64,000 nt of DNA, taken from Warburgia ugandensis. Taxonomy: Eukaryota > Streptophyta > Magnoliopsida > Canellales > Canellaceae. The stretch is from assembly GCA_035236585.1 (NCBI GenBank), contig CP141139.1, positions 23,762,990-23,826,989 on the forward strand, read 5' to 3'. Below, in pieces: positions 1 to 12,285 of this stretch. The stretch's first letter is position 1. The number at the start of each line of letters is the position of its first letter. Under the pieces are notes generated by a model. The model had not been told where the DNA came from. It did not search any database and saw only the letters and a list, made by a program, of their open reading frames with translations. Made by a program: the position numbers and the translations under genes.

Positions 1-90
1 CTGGAACTCAAAGTTCCAGTTCCATTTTTAAAATCTCAACTTTAATTTTTAAATAATTCAATTATATGCATAAAAATTGGGGTTATTACA
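1..90 (-). mobile_element. LTR terminus, probable Ty3/gypsy chromovirus (minus strand)
   Basis: The stretch ending at 90 closes with ggggttattaca, the reverse complement of TGTAATAACCCC, which starts the LTR of element I at 59826. The sequence to the right is not a polypurine tract, so position 90 looks like the outer edge of a minus-strand element rather than an LTR/internal junction. Only the first 20 or so bases match I closely, so family membership is tentative. The rest of the element lies left of the window. Confidence 0.5.
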
Positions 91-346
91 ATAAGTATGT
101 TCAATTGCCAAGTTTTTGGGTCACTTGGTTTCAAGTAGGCTTCTTCCTACCAACTAGTTGTGTTCACCCCCTACACCAACAGTTTTAGGTAATACTTCAA
201 GCAAATTTAGTGCTCATAAAAGGGAATGGTGAAGGATACAAGAATTTGACTATAGATGTAGGGGTTAAGTCATTTTTGTAGTTTCTAAATAGATCTCTTT
301 GTATTAGGAGTTATATTTGATGTATTTGATAATTTTCTTAACACTG
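91..346. other. Unassigned AT-rich spacer
   Basis: About 255 bp between an LTR edge at 90 and the left edge of element G at 347. I see no coding similarity, no copy elsewhere in the window and no clear repeat. It could be old single-copy DNA or an unrecognised repeat fragment. Confidence 0.4.
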
Positions 347-1837
347 TGTAAAATCCTAAGTTTTATAATCTTTTATCAATTTTTAAGTTTAGAAAGTAGC
401 ATAATTTTCCTTGTTTTAGAAAATAGGATTAGAGTGATAATATATATAAGTAATTTTGGAAATTTGTCAACTTTTTCTGAGGTCTTACAGTAAAACCTCC
501 ACATATATGTAAAATAATAGTTTCCTAACCTAGAAATGTTTAGAGATACATGCCCTAGGATCAGCCATGCTGTCACAAGTAAAGTCACACATGCAATTCA
601 AAAAAATATAACAGTCTATGTTTATAGTCATCCCATGTGTCAAGAGAAGTTAAATTACACATTGTACCAAAAGGAAATCTTGTACATGGATTTCATCAAA
701 ATAACTATGCCAAGGGCATTTTTTGTCTCACATCTAAATAAATCCAGGTACTTTTGCCTTCCTTAGGTCCTTCCCACCCAAGCTACCTAGAATGTTACCT
801 AAAATGTTGGTTATAGGGATAAGCAAACCAAACACTCGCGATAGGAAGAAAAACTAATACAAGTTAGCACCCCTAAAATAAGGCATACAAATATCATATG
901 TATATGTGTATATATCTATATACGTAGATTTTGAAGTGAAAATTTATGACATGTAAAGCAAGGATCCACCAACAAAAGTTGGTAAGCTAGTTAAACCAGT
1001 GTGCTCAAATAGTTGAAACCAAACCAAGGCAGGTAGCCCTAAATCTGCACTACACAAATTCATGTCAACATTGTTGTGGAAAGCTAATCACTCCATATCA
1101 TAATGGCATACAATCCTACCACCACGGATGCATCAGTGACATACAGTCCTACATGAGGTACAAGGTCTCAACTCTCGAGAATGATCAACATGCCCATCAT
1201 GCTAACATGAGAGACACTTATGCTCATAGGGCCCATCCATCACCCACTGGCAACAACCTTGTACTCTATGTTCGGCTCGTTAATACCCTCATGGCCATGA
1301 CTCACTGGACATCAAGGGAACTACCCGACTACCACTCAGAGCACTTCCCCATTAGAAGGTACTCCTACGGCTCACCATCTTCATTACAATGCCTGTATCA
1401 ATCTCATCTCAAAGGTCAATGCCCAATTCCACCTTCTATAATAAGATCTTCAAGACTTATAGCACACTCACATAGTGCATTACCAAGACTTATGACACTC
1501 TAGGAGCTCTTGCCAAAAGCCTTAAAGAAAATCCATAACTCATGGCTCATAAAAAAAATCCATATCTCATGGCTCTCCACCACTCACATAGCTCTTGCTA
1601 AGTATCAATGAAAACAATGTCTCCATGCCCTCACCAAAATTCATAAATCCATCAGTCCAATTCATGAAAGCAATCCATATTGTGATATGATGGTGTGTTA
1701 AGCATTGGTACCATGTTCTGATAGTATTAGATGCTTTGTGAATCTCATTATTAAATTATAATGTAATGTTAGTTAATGTTGTCTTCCTTATGAAGTTTAA
1801 GGGGCTCAATGTCCATTTAACAAGAACAGGTATCTTG

Positions 1838-2670
1838 ATTTCCACCTCTAGTGTTTCAGTACTTAATGTTTTAATGATCTTTCTTTGATTAATGGTCTTT
1901 TTACCTTACTCTAGGTCACACATTTATTGTACTCTTCTTTTTACAGTTTGAGATTCACTTACTTGGTATGTCCCCAAGCTACTAAGTGACCTTAGGCTAT
2001 AATCCTAATTCCATTTACTTCACATCCTTATAACCTATAGGAGTACGACCTCTATTACTGTAGTTCTTAGGTCTAAGATATGCTATGTGATTACTACACC
2101 TTACTTAATACTCTTATAATGTAGGCCATAAAGTTCATAATGTTTAACAATTTTATTTTAACAAATCCATTTATAGTGCTGATATTCGTAGTTAACCTAG
2201 ATTTAGATTCTATGTATGACCAAGTGTTCACCTCACTATAATTAGTTCTACATGAATGTAATTATTAAGACTTATTTCCACCTATAGTGTTTTAGTACTT
2301 TATGTCTTAATAATATTTGTTTTATTATTGGTCGTTTTACCTTAGTCTAAGTCACACATTTTATATTTTTTTCCTTTCTACTATTTGATCTTTACTTACA
2401 TGATATGTCCCTAAGAAACAAAGTTTCATTAGGTTATGATCCTAGTTACATTTACTTTTCATTCTTATAAACTAGAGGAGTACTTCCTTTTTTACTATAG
2501 TTCTTAGGTCTAAGATATGCCCGATTCCATGTGATTACTACACCCTAGTTAATGCAGCTATAGTGTTGGTCATAAAGTTCATAATGTTCAATAACTTTTT
2601 TTTTACTAGTCCATTTATAATGTTGATATTCATAATTAGTTTTGTAGGAATGAAATTGCGAAGACTTAAG
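1838..2670. repeat. Tandem duplication of about 400-430 bp inside the G 3' LTR
   Basis: Unit one is 1838-2272 and unit two is 2275-2670. Both start with a ttccacct(c/a)tagtgttt word and share blocks such as cataaagttcataatgtt and gttcttaggtctaagatatg. The partner LTR has a single copy at 43681-44110, so the duplication is specific to this LTR, or less likely was lost from the other. Confidence 0.8.
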
Positions 2671-2699
2671 GGGAAATAAGGTATGCATCTCCATTGGCC

Positions 2700-3050
2700 A
2701 AGATCATAGGACTAGACTAACTAAGGCATAAATGATTAATCTATAGGTGGTTAAGGGAAAAGACCAAGTCATTGAAAAATAAGGCTCAAATGATAAAGAC
2801 ATAAGTGACTAAGTCTTAGGCAACAAGGACTTAAGGATTTAGTTATGGATGACCATGCTTCACTAAGGCTTATGTGATCAAGTCATGAGTGATAAATGCT
2901 TGGGTAATTAAAGTATGAGTGTCTTGAGTTAAAGGAGGCTATGTCATGGAAAACTAAGGCATACGAGCCTAACTCTTAAGTGACTATGTTTATAGGTGAG
3001 TGACTTAAAGGAGATTAAAGCCTAAGAATTTCAACCTAGTAGTCTAAGCA
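2700..3050. repeat. Degenerate short-word array in the G LTR
   Basis: A run of loosely repeated words of the type gactaagtcttaggtgat, with taagg, catgagtgat and aagtcatg variants, spaced roughly 15-30 bp apart. The partner LTR has the equivalent tract at about 44160-44520. It looks like a decayed minisatellite. Confidence 0.5.
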
Positions 3051-5176
3051 TTTTCATATTCCCATACAAGTATAGTTAAGCTTCCCAAATTGTCCAACAT
3101 AAGGTTTGTGATTCCCATATTGTCCAGTACATATTGTAGCTTGAGTGCACACTTTTAAAATGTTCACATTTATAGTTTAGATGTAGTTTGTAGTATTTTC
3201 AACATCCAGCTAAGAGGGACTTCAAGATTTCTAAATTTCATATTCGTGTCTGCATTCCTGAGTTCTAGTTACAGGTGTTGTTTTAACATTGTTGATTTTC
3301 AGCATCTAGATTGTTCAAGGATTGTAAATTCTATGGCTAATTTGATTTGAATCCTTTTCTTTAATAGCATCAACTATTTAATACTTAAGGTTTCTATTAA
3401 ATTGACCCAAACCTCAAAAATAATATTAAGAATAAAGAGTGAGATGCCATTTCCAACTTAGCATGTGCAAGAAAGATGATGCTCACTATTTTTACATAAA
3501 TCAACTAATACATTTACAAATTTTGGAATGGTATCATTCTAGGTTTACTAATTTAACAAGGGCTTTTCAATGTTTATCATATACATTGACCCTAGTAGGT
3601 AGCAGAAAAACTAGCATTAGATTGTACATGTAATGTTTAGGAAACTGAACAACTTAATCCTTGAAAAAGTTCCTCAAAATAGTGAGTTTAAATTTAATTT
3701 TTGTGTTGCGAATTATCATACATTTGAAGATTAATAAGTAAACTAGAAAACCCATATTTTACTTTCTTTAATTTAGAGTATATATGCAAGTTATAGGCTG
3801 AGATTGGGAGCTACCATGCTGTAGGCGTGTGTAAAAAAATAGGGCGTGCCTAGTCCTTATTCTAGTTTGCAACTGATAAAACTAAATCAATTACTGGAAA
3901 AATAAAACTTTAATGCATCAAGTAGATGTCTATACATCTAAAAGAAAAAATCAAAAAGGATTTTCACAATGAAAGTTAATCACAAGAGCGTTCATGATGA
4001 GAATAGTCTCATGTTTTTCACATTGCTTGCAGCCATGACTTAGAGCATGCTTCTAACAATAATGATTCATGTAATCTCAGGTAAATTTAGAAAATTTTCA
4101 GTCATACATTGAAGCTATAAATCATGAATATGTAGCAAAGAATCAATTGACATTCAATAGACAAAATAGTGCCATCACAAAAGGAGATTTTCATAGAGAT
4201 GTTCATAAGCATGTTTTTGCTACCATTGAAAATGAAGTTCATGCAAATACTAAAGCAATTTGGTTTTTATTTGCTTGGCTAAACTAAATTATGCATTAGT
4301 AATCCCTCCCAAAATGATCTTGTACTTGGTTTTAAGCTTGAATGGCTGGAATTTCTATTGGGTTGCTCTCTTGTATTATTGGTTCCTAGCTCCCTACATG
4401 GTGTTCGTGGTGAAGCAATGATCCTAGCTCCAGCTCGCTAAACTCCTCCAACAGCATTTCCCCTTTTTTCCTTTGAATCTCCTGCTTATGTTCAATCATA
4501 ACATATTTCCCCAACTTGTCTTCCTCACTCAAGCTTTGAAGCTTCCCCTTCTCTCCTTTAATTTTTCCAATCTCCACCATCACAATCACCTTCCTACTCC
4601 CTAATTCCAGTCATCTTCTTTCTCACCCACTCTATGCAAATCCCTCTCTTCTTCTTTGTATCATCAAAAAATCCTAGCCTAATGTCTTATTTTAAACTAA
4701 GATATTGCATGTAAAATGAAAGGGACAGGTGGCTTGGTGGGGTTAGTTAGTTGTCATAAGGAGACTTTTCCATGTGGCTGGCTGGATCTCTCCCAGCCAA
4801 CCATTAATTTTCATTTCCCTAGTTTTCTAGTTTTTTAATTAAAAAACTCAATTTGCCTAAACATTTACAGTTATACCCTAGTTAAGGTCAATGTTACAAC
4901 TGTACCCTAGCTAGTAATAAAATAGAGTTTTCTTTTCTAGCTTATTTCTTGGAACTTCTCTATGGGCTTTGAGTTGGGATTAGACTAGGACTTTCTTTTC
5001 CTAATTAATCCAATAATTTCTAATTTTAGTTCTATTTTCAATTATAATTATCTTTCAAAAATATTATTTAAATTACTTAATAATTACTTAATTTTATCTT
5101 TAACCTTTCCTTCATCTAGAAAAATTATAAATAATTTTTCTAGTCACTCTAACAATCACCTAATTGGGATAAGGTC

Positions 5177-5197
5177 TTGATGATGATGATGATGATG
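5177..5197. repeat. (GAT)n microsatellite
   Basis: Six to seven consecutive gat/tga triplets lie inside the 3' LTR of G. The partner LTR lacks the run at the equivalent site near 46750. Confidence 0.85.
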
Positions 5198-5368
5198 CTC
5201 TAATAATCACCTGTGGTTGTTATCCTAACCTAATTCTTTGACTCGCTCATTTTATTTCTCTATTAACAGTTAAGATATAACTAATTAAATAAATGAAAAT
5301 TTTTAACTTTTTTATTAATACATTTATTTATTAATTGGAATTATATGTTTAAATATATATATTAAATT

Positions 5369-5400
5369 CTTCCCCCTTACAAAAATTTTATCCCCAAAAT
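5369..5400 (-). other. Element G polypurine tract and pre-LTR motif
   Basis: On the minus strand this reads aattttggggataaaa then gtaagggggaag, the typical 3' end of plant Tekay/Del-type gypsy elements: a gagga(c/t)-like word about 10 bp ahead of a G-rich polypurine tract. It matches in form the tract of element I at 59811-59825. It primes plus-strand synthesis in this family. Confidence 0.75.
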
Positions 5401-5447
5401 TGCAAAAATATGGATTAGTAAGTCAAAACAACTCCAAAAATGCTTCC

Positions 5448-5831
5448 TCATATCCTCCTCAACCTCCCATGTGGCCTCCTTGCATGAGTGATGCGGCCAT
5501 AGGAAATCATCTTGGTCATCAAAATCTTCTCCTTCCTTGTGAGTATCTGTATCAACCTCTCTTGGAAGGTCAAATTTGGCTGGAGGTTGGCTGGCACCTT
5601 ATCTAGGATGCGAGTAGGTTCTAAGACATATTTCCTCAACATGGAAACATGGAATATGTCATGCACATCCACTAGTGAGGCAACTCTGCCAATCCTCTTG
5701 AGTATCTTGAACGATCCTATACATTTATGGTTTAGCTTACCCTTCACCCCAAATCTCATCACACCCTTGGTCAAAGATACCTTCAAAAAGATGTCATCCC
5801 CAACTTGGAACTCCAAATGCCTCCTCTTCAA
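5448..5831 (-). pseudogene. Element G integrase C-terminal part with chromodomain remnant
   Basis: The 127-codon minus-strand frame begins RRHLEFQVGDDIFLKVSLTK and continues with FGVKGKLNHKCIGSFKILKRIG and HDIFHVSMLRKYV. These are the GPY/F-type module and the HxVFHVSMLRKY box that precede the chromodomain in plant chromoviruses. The C-terminal 45 or so residues align loosely with the chromodomain region of element I (59585-59776). The family role is integration and chromatin targeting. This is a fossil and not expected to function. Confidence 0.8.
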
Positions 5832-6059
5832 ATCTACATAGCTCTTCTATCTACTATGCATGGCTGGTATATGCTTTTGAATCAGTCTCACCTTCTCGAC
5901 ACACTACTCTATCTCAAATCTGATAAACTACCTCTCACCAATGTCACTCTAGCATGTCAATGTCTGGCATGGTCTGCCATACAAAGCCTCATACAATGTC
6001 ATACCAAAGCTAGAGTGGTAGCTATTGTTGTAAGAAAAATCTACTAATGGTAGATGTTT

Positions 6060-6700
6060 GCCCCAACAACCCTTCCAATCTAGTGCACATGCCCTTAGCA
6101 TATCCATTAATGTCTAAATTGTCCTCTCAGATTGACTATCTATTTGAGGATGAAATGTAGTACTAAAATGCGTACAAGTCCCCAATCTTTCCTATACATT
6201 CTGCCAAAACTGAGATGTAAACCTACTATCCCAGTCTAAAATAATAACCAATGAAACTATGTGCAGGCAGACTATCTATTAGATGTAGAGCCTAACAAGG
6301 ATCTCTAGTGATTGTCTTTGTCTAATAAGCAAAAAGTGAGCCACCTTAGTTAGTCGATCCACCACAACCCATATCACATCACGTCCACTAGGCGTCCTAG
6401 ACAATCCAACCACAAAATCTATGGTAATGAGGTCCCAATTCCAAACTGGATGCTCTAAAGTCTGTAGTAATCCTGTGGCCCTCTAATGCACATCTTTGAC
6501 TCACTAACAAGTAACAAATTGCACTATGCATTGCCCAATGTCCTTCTTCATTCCAGGTAATGAAAATTGTCTTCCCAGATCATGGTGCATCTTCGTATTC
6601 CCTAGTTGCATGGAAAACTTAGAATGATGAGCTATTCTTAAGAGCTCTGATCTAAAATCTAAAATAACTGGTGCAACTATTCTACCATGAAATCTAATTC
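6060..6700 (-). pseudogene. Element G integrase, zinc-binding and catalytic-core relic
   Basis: Minus-strand conceptual translation shows integrase signatures: a WNWDLITIDFVVGL block near 6400-6470, then GRDVIWVVVDRLTKVAHFL near 6300-6400. A decayed HHCC-type zinc region (a LLVSESK-type block where the family has CQQVKAEH) lies at about 6470-6620. This order is typical of plant Ty3/gypsy integrase. The region is broken. Confidence 0.75.
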
Positions 6701-6749
6701 TTCAATCAAGTCCCTTCTCAAAGCCCTCTCTATCGCATAATACTTGAGT

Positions 6750-7200
6750 CTCACTTCGTGACTGATGTGCCTATAATATCTGATTGAAGAAGGTTAATCA
6801 GATATCGAGATTTTAAATTACTACTCTCGACTTCGTACTAAAGGCATTAGCAACTACATTAGCCTTGCTTAAATGATACTATATGGTGAAGTCAAAGTCC
6901 TTTAAGTACTCCAGCCAGCACCATTGCCTCATATTAAGGTCGCTCTACATGAACAAGTACTTAAGGCTCTTGTGATCTGTGAAGGAATCAAACTTCTCTA
7001 CCTACATGGGGTAGTTCTGCTCTTGCTTCTTTAACTCTCTAAAAGCATACACTATAACTCTGCATGCTACATGAGAACACACCCTAGCCACTAGGGCAAG
7101 GCATCACTGTACACCACAAAACCACCACTACCCTGTGGAAGAGATAACATTGGTGCTAAGGCAAGCCTCCTCTTCAGCTCTAAGAAGCTCCTCTCACAAT
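6750..7200 (-). pseudogene. Element G RNase H relic
   Basis: The minus strand shows the FTDHKSLKYLF block near 6960-7000, followed by LNMRQ and EYLKDFDF and a degenerate ANVVANAFS block near 6840-6870. These are the landmarks between reverse transcriptase and integrase in Ty3/gypsy elements. It is broken. Confidence 0.75.
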
Positions 7201-7987
7201 TGTTAGTCCAAAGAAACTTTTGAACCTTCTTAGTGAGAGCCATCAATGGCTATGCAATCTAATAAAATCCCTCAAAAAATCATTGGTTATAGCCTACCAA
7301 GCCGCAGAAACTGGACACCTCTATCATAGTCTTACCCCACTCCCAACTAGCCACCACCTCTACCTTATGTGGATCCATTGCAACCCCATCTTTGGATATG
7401 ACATGTCCAAGGAAATGCTCCTGATCCAACTATAACTCACACTTGGAGAACTTCCCATACAGCTGGTGTGCTTGAAGAGTGCCCAGATAGTTCATAAGTG
7501 CTCTCTATGATCCTCCACATTACTCGATTATACAAGTATATCGTCAACAAACACAATCATGAGCTTGTCTAAATAATCTTTGAACACCCTATTCATCAAG
7601 TCCATGAACGTGGCCGTGCATTCATCAACTTGAGTGGCATCACCAGAAACTCATAGTGGCCATATCATCCTAAATGCTGCTTGGGGATATTTTGATCCCA
7701 TATCCCCAACTAATAATATCCAATCCTCAAGTCAACCTTATAGAAAACCCTTGCTGACTGTAACTCGTCAAATAAATTGTTCATCCACAGCAATAGGTAC
7801 TTATTCTTCACTACGATTAAATACCCCATAGGCTACACATAACCTCAAGGAGCCATTCTTCTTCTTGACAAGCAAAACTGGAACTCCCCAAGGCAAAACA
7901 CTAGGGCATATGAAGCCTTGATCTAGTGACTCCCGCAACTGGACCTTTAGCTGCTTCAATTTTACTAAAGCCATAAGATAAGGAGTC
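7200..7987 (-). pseudogene. Element G reverse transcriptase relic
   Basis: Minus-strand landmarks are [17 protein letters not shown] and [13 protein letters not shown] near 7860-7970, and the catalytic-site block VFVDDILVYS near 7530-7560, in the order found in gypsy reverse transcriptase. Coding similarity stops at 7987, where element L begins, and picks up again beyond 34065. The relic is broken. Confidence 0.82.
7983..7987. repeat. Target-site duplication of element L, left copy
   Basis: GAGTC directly left of the LTR edge at 7988. The right copy at 34066-34070 is GAGTT. One mismatch fits an old insertion. The two flanks belong to the same reverse-transcriptase region of G, which supports the pairing. 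Confidence 0.6.
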
Positions 7988-8330
7988 TGTTGTTATTTTA
8001 AATAAAGTAGCAACATCACAAATCGTTTGCAATTAGTACGCTAGGGAGATCGATCCCACGATGAGTGAACTATTCTAATGCTATTGGTCCCTACTTTAAA
8101 CCATCTAACTTAGCCAAAATTCAAGTGATTTTTGTCCTAAATTAAGAATGAAAATTAAAACATGAACTTGGAAACCAAGCAAAAACAAGAAACATGCCAA
8201 ATGGAAAACTTTCCTCAAACATGCACTTTCTAAAATTAAAATTTTCCTAAATTAAAAAATTCTAATTTTATGAATTTCTTAATTAAAAACTTTCCTAACA
8301 TACAATTTAGCAACTTTCCTAATCATGCAA
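7988..8330 (-). mobile_element. Element L, left part: solo LTR of an Athila/Tat-like family
   Basis: This starts tgttgttattttaaataaag and carries the LTR-end motif cgatcccacgatga near 8050, resembling the end of the K LTR (ggtcaatcccacaagg near 39930). It breaks off where F begins at 8331. The remainder of the same LTR is read at 33349-34065, whose outer edge reads TAATAAGT on the minus strand. There is no internal region, so it is best read as a solo LTR of about 1 kb split by F. Confidence 0.6.
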
Positions 8331-9529
8331 TGTGACGACCCTGTTTTGTAATACATTTTTCAAAGGTAGGCACCCTTAGTAAAAAAAATTCGCAAACAAA
8401 ACAACAAAAATTCTTTTCTTTAAAACTTGTTTTGAAAATACCTCCAAGTCATTACTTCATCAATAACATAAGTAGAATTTTTATACAAGACAATATTCCA
8501 TGGAAGGAATATATTTTTATTAAATTTCAGAATACATCTAGTGGTTCATAGTACATCCTGGTATCAATACAATATTTGTCCAAATTACATAATCCAAATT
8601 TCAAATCTCACCATACATAAAAAACTCTCAATACATTACAATGCTCCCAAATAAAAATACAAGTCTTCAAGGGATATACTTTGATTGATTATTCCTCCAA
8701 GTCTTCTACAATCTTGAGCTCCTAACCCTCCTTCTCTGTATCTAAGGTATTGTAAACATTGAAACATTTACAATACCTCAACAAGCTATGCTTGGTAGGG
8801 GATACAAAAATATACTACTTCACTAATATAAGAATACATACCCCAGTCATTATTCCATCATGGTTACCCACTCATGAGTTATCTCAACATAAAGTATATA
8901 TGCTGGTTATGTAGTATAGGATAAATTAGTTAAAATAGTTAAGATTGTTCAAAACTTGTTCCTTCCCCTAGCTATACTTCCACTTGGGAATTCAATATTC
9001 AGCCAATCCTCATATGGGGATTTTCTTTCCAGGAACTCATGTAGTGGCATCTCATCATGCCATGACTTTACACTATGCCTATCGTATGTGCATCATAATG
9101 CAAAATACATTAGGACTACTATGCCACAATTTCAATCCATACAGTTCCCAGATAATCATATAATAATCCACTGATACCAACCGTGGAAATAACAAATCTA
9201 GGTTCACATGGGGAGAATCTTGGCTATCACAATGGTGACCTTACCATGATTGCCCGACCTGACATTTAGCCTCTCTTTGGGCATGGTATCCATCATACAA
9301 GTTTTAGGAAGCAGGTGGCCAAACCCTCATAACTTCCCTAGCATAGCATCCCCAGCCCTAGCATTGTGTAAAACAAAATCACAAGCCACTATGCTTGTAT
9401 GTAAAATACATTGTATATATCAGACAATGTGTCTATTTAACTAAGGTTGGAATATTTTCTATGCCCTATTCTTAGGGTTTCCATAGTCTTCACATCTCAT
9501 TACCTTTACCTCATTTGATTTGATCATTA

Positions 9530-9690
9530 GATTGGATCAATTGAATTAGATTATGAGGTTGGATCACTTAGTTGGATCATATGGTTAGATCACTCAGTTG
9601 GATCATATGATTGGATCACTTAGTTGGATCATATGGTTGGATCACTTAGTTGGATCATGTGATTGGATCATTATCATGCTAAGGTACCAA
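9530..9690. repeat. GGATCA minisatellite in the F 3' LTR
   Basis: Five or so imperfect copies of a unit of about 26 bp, ttggatcacttagttggatcatatgg, itself made of two GGATCA half units. The 5' LTR of F has a related array at 27830-27985 with a different copy arrangement. Confidence 0.85.
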
Positions 9691-11464
9691 GCATACTTAA
9701 TACATTTTTGTACATCCACCTACCTCAAAGTAGTATCTTGATTCATACATCTCAAGTGGTATTCTTCCACATTGCCCATCATGGTCTGGATTCATACATC
9801 TTAAGTGGCATTCTTCCACATTACTCATCATGGTCTAGATTCATACATCTGTCAAACCATACTTATAAAGTTATTTCTTTATACATGTATGTATTCCTAT
9901 AAGTATGTATTCCTCTTATTTCTAATTGACTAAGGCTTACTAGCTTAATGGCTAAACACAAAGTGGTTACTTCAATCCTCATGTAAGGAGGCATTTAGAC
10001 CTTACAAACATCAACGAAAGGTGGGGCAAGAGTGTGGCTCTATTAGAGAACCCCTTAACCACCATGTTCATCATCCACTAGGGTGACCTTAACTCAACCT
10101 TTTAGAAGGTTCCTATGAGCATGTTAACCGTAAGTACTCATTCTAATTGATTTTAATTAAATCCATGAACATTAAAATGTCATTCATGGAGTTTCATTAT
10201 TCTCCTAATTTGGACTAAGGAATTTATATTTCTTATATTATCCTACTAACTATGGCCCTTATTATCATTAAGTCCATGTCATACATTCCATGTAAATGTC
10301 CTTCTATTCTAATTTCATTTAATTACATTTTCAATGTAATTTTTATTACATAAACATTAAAGCATAAATAAACAAATCTACAATTAACTCTACTAAATAA
10401 TAAAATACAATTATAATAACATTCAATAATTTAAATGAAAATCTAATATACCATAACTATCCATCGTGATCCAATGGTCTTAGTTGATCCTTATTCATTT
10501 TTTCATCTCTTTCAAGGTTTAGACCTTGATCTTTCATTTTCCTTTAGATCAAACACATCTTCTTGATGTGATTTCATTATTAGATCATTGATGCATCTCA
10601 TCAAATGATTTGATCCTTCTTGATTGGATCTTAATTCATTTTATCCAATTTAAGGGCATAGATCTTGATCTATCCCAAATCATCATCATCTAGTCCATAA
10701 ATCCATATAATCTTAACCTAATATCTTCATCCAAACATATTCATACTATCCAATCATCCTTGATCTAGTTGATCAAGGATATTTCCATTCATTTTTATGG
10801 GTTTTACTACTTTTAAGGCTAGATCTCTTGAGATCTGCCAATTTAATTACATCTAACCCATTTATATAGGTTAGAATATTATTAGATCATCATCCAACAT
10901 AATTTGAATGGTTTGATCATCTCAGATTTTACTAATCATAAGAGTTAGTAGCACTTTTCTTCATTAACAGAATTTTACATGCATTAAAATATAAAATTTC
11001 TAAGTTCAGTAGGTCCTACTCATCATAAAGAATCCATTTCAACTTTTCAATCTCAATTTAGAGTTAAATTGAGATCAGAATTGAGATTTTAAGATTTTAG
11101 CCCATTTAAAGGGCTGAAATTTGATCTTACTATTTTTGGATATTTACTTCATCTAGAGACCTAGAAATTCTATTGTGATCATGATCCTTAAGGTTTTGGG
11201 ACCCTCTAAACACATCCATCAATTCAGATATTTATTTTGGGATCATCTTGATCATGATCCACTATTGTTACTACAGATTTTTGTAATTATAATCAATAAA
11301 TACAATTTAAAACATACATTTAATGAGTTTAGTAGCCAATAAACATGATAAGGATTCTATAGAAACTTTTTGATCTAAAATTGGAGTTCAGATGACTCTA
11401 GAATTGGATTGTGAAGTTTACAATCATTCCTAGGGTCCAAATTTGATCTAGGCCCATAAGAAGG

Positions 11465-11720
11465 AATGGCCTGGATCAATCAGGTAGAGCGGGTCGGTCG
11501 AGAGAAAGGGTCAGCATGCTCTTGTCACCGAGACGCACGCGTGACGCATTCCACCTAGGACTGGCACGATTGCAAGGCCGTTCCTTCTAGACAGCTTTGC
11601 AAGTGGCATGGGGCCGTAAATGCTCCCACAGGGCGCGTTTCCATGTGACATCCTCCAAAGCATCCCAGGAACCAATCCTTTTGAGGAAGATCGGACAGTC
11701 CGCTTGCACCATCCAATCAA
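11465..11720. other. G+C-rich patch in the F 3' LTR
   Basis: A locally GC- and CpG-rich stretch (for example cgagacgcacgcgtgacgc) in an otherwise AT-rich LTR. The equivalent place in the 5' LTR (about 29820-29890) is much shorter, and element I has its own version at 61070-61260. The frame of 69 codons here has no recognisable similarity. Confidence 0.5.
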
Positions 11721-12189
11721 CTCTTTTATAATTAAGGTCTCAAAACTCTATAAAGTTTATTAAAATTTCCACCCTAGGGGTTTTGGACCCTTCTGGATCT
11801 ATTGGATAGCTCAGATTTTTCTTTTGAGCCCTCCATCATCCAGAATTGAGGGTTCTAGTCCTTTATTTTTACAAATTTTGACACAAAACTAATTATAGAA
11901 AATTAAAATTTTCATATAACAACGTTAAATCAGTATAGGAAGTGGTTCCACCTACCTGATTAGAAAAAAAGCTTAGATTTGAAGCCCAATTTGAGAAAAA
12001 TACCAGTTGTTGATAATATAGCTCGATAGTCCCTTGTTTTGTGATTTTCTATTGATTTCACCGTTGGATGTCCAAATTGATTTGGGGGTTTTGTAGGTAA
12101 GGGAGTCTAGGATTGTATGGATGGTAGGATTTGTGAGATTCATATTGGAATAGAGTGACTAATTAAATTTAGGTCTCTTGTTCCAATTA

Positions 12190-12285
12190 GAAAGAGAAGA
12201 GAGAGAGTGTGTGTGTAAGAAGGGAGAAAAGAGAGAGAAGGTGGAGAAGAGGGAGAAGGGGGAGGAGTTTTGAGCTGAGATTTTG
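12190..12285. repeat. GA-rich tract in the F 3' LTR
   Basis: Dense gagaga/gaagggag purine run, pyrimidine-rich on the element's own strand. Equivalent tracts occur at 33055-33130 and, on the plus strand, about 60505-60545 in element I, each a short distance downstream of a TATA-like site. A conserved 5' untranslated pyrimidine tract is a reasonable reading. Confidence 0.6.

Larger units (their letters stand above)
347..5367 (-). repeat. Element G 3' LTR (about 5 kb)
   Basis: The left edge tgtaaaatcc aligns with tgtaacatcc at 42185, and similarity to 42185-46925 is collinear for almost 5 kb. The right side abuts a polypurine tract, as expected for the 3' LTR of a minus-strand element. The copy carries a private tandem duplication of about 430 bp (1838-2670). 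It has no convincing open reading frame. Confidence 0.75.

Noticed and set aside
1153-1503. 116-codon plus-strand frame as a gene
   Set aside because: It lies inside the G 3' LTR. The corresponding part of the 5' LTR (about 43080-43330) does not keep it as one frame, and no similarity is recognised.
5512-5841. 109-codon plus-strand frame
   Set aside because: Opposite-strand shadow of the clearly recognised integrase C-terminal relic of G.
9530-9690. CRISPR-like array
   Set aside because: Units are contiguous imperfect minisatellite repeats without unique spacers, in plant LTR sequence.
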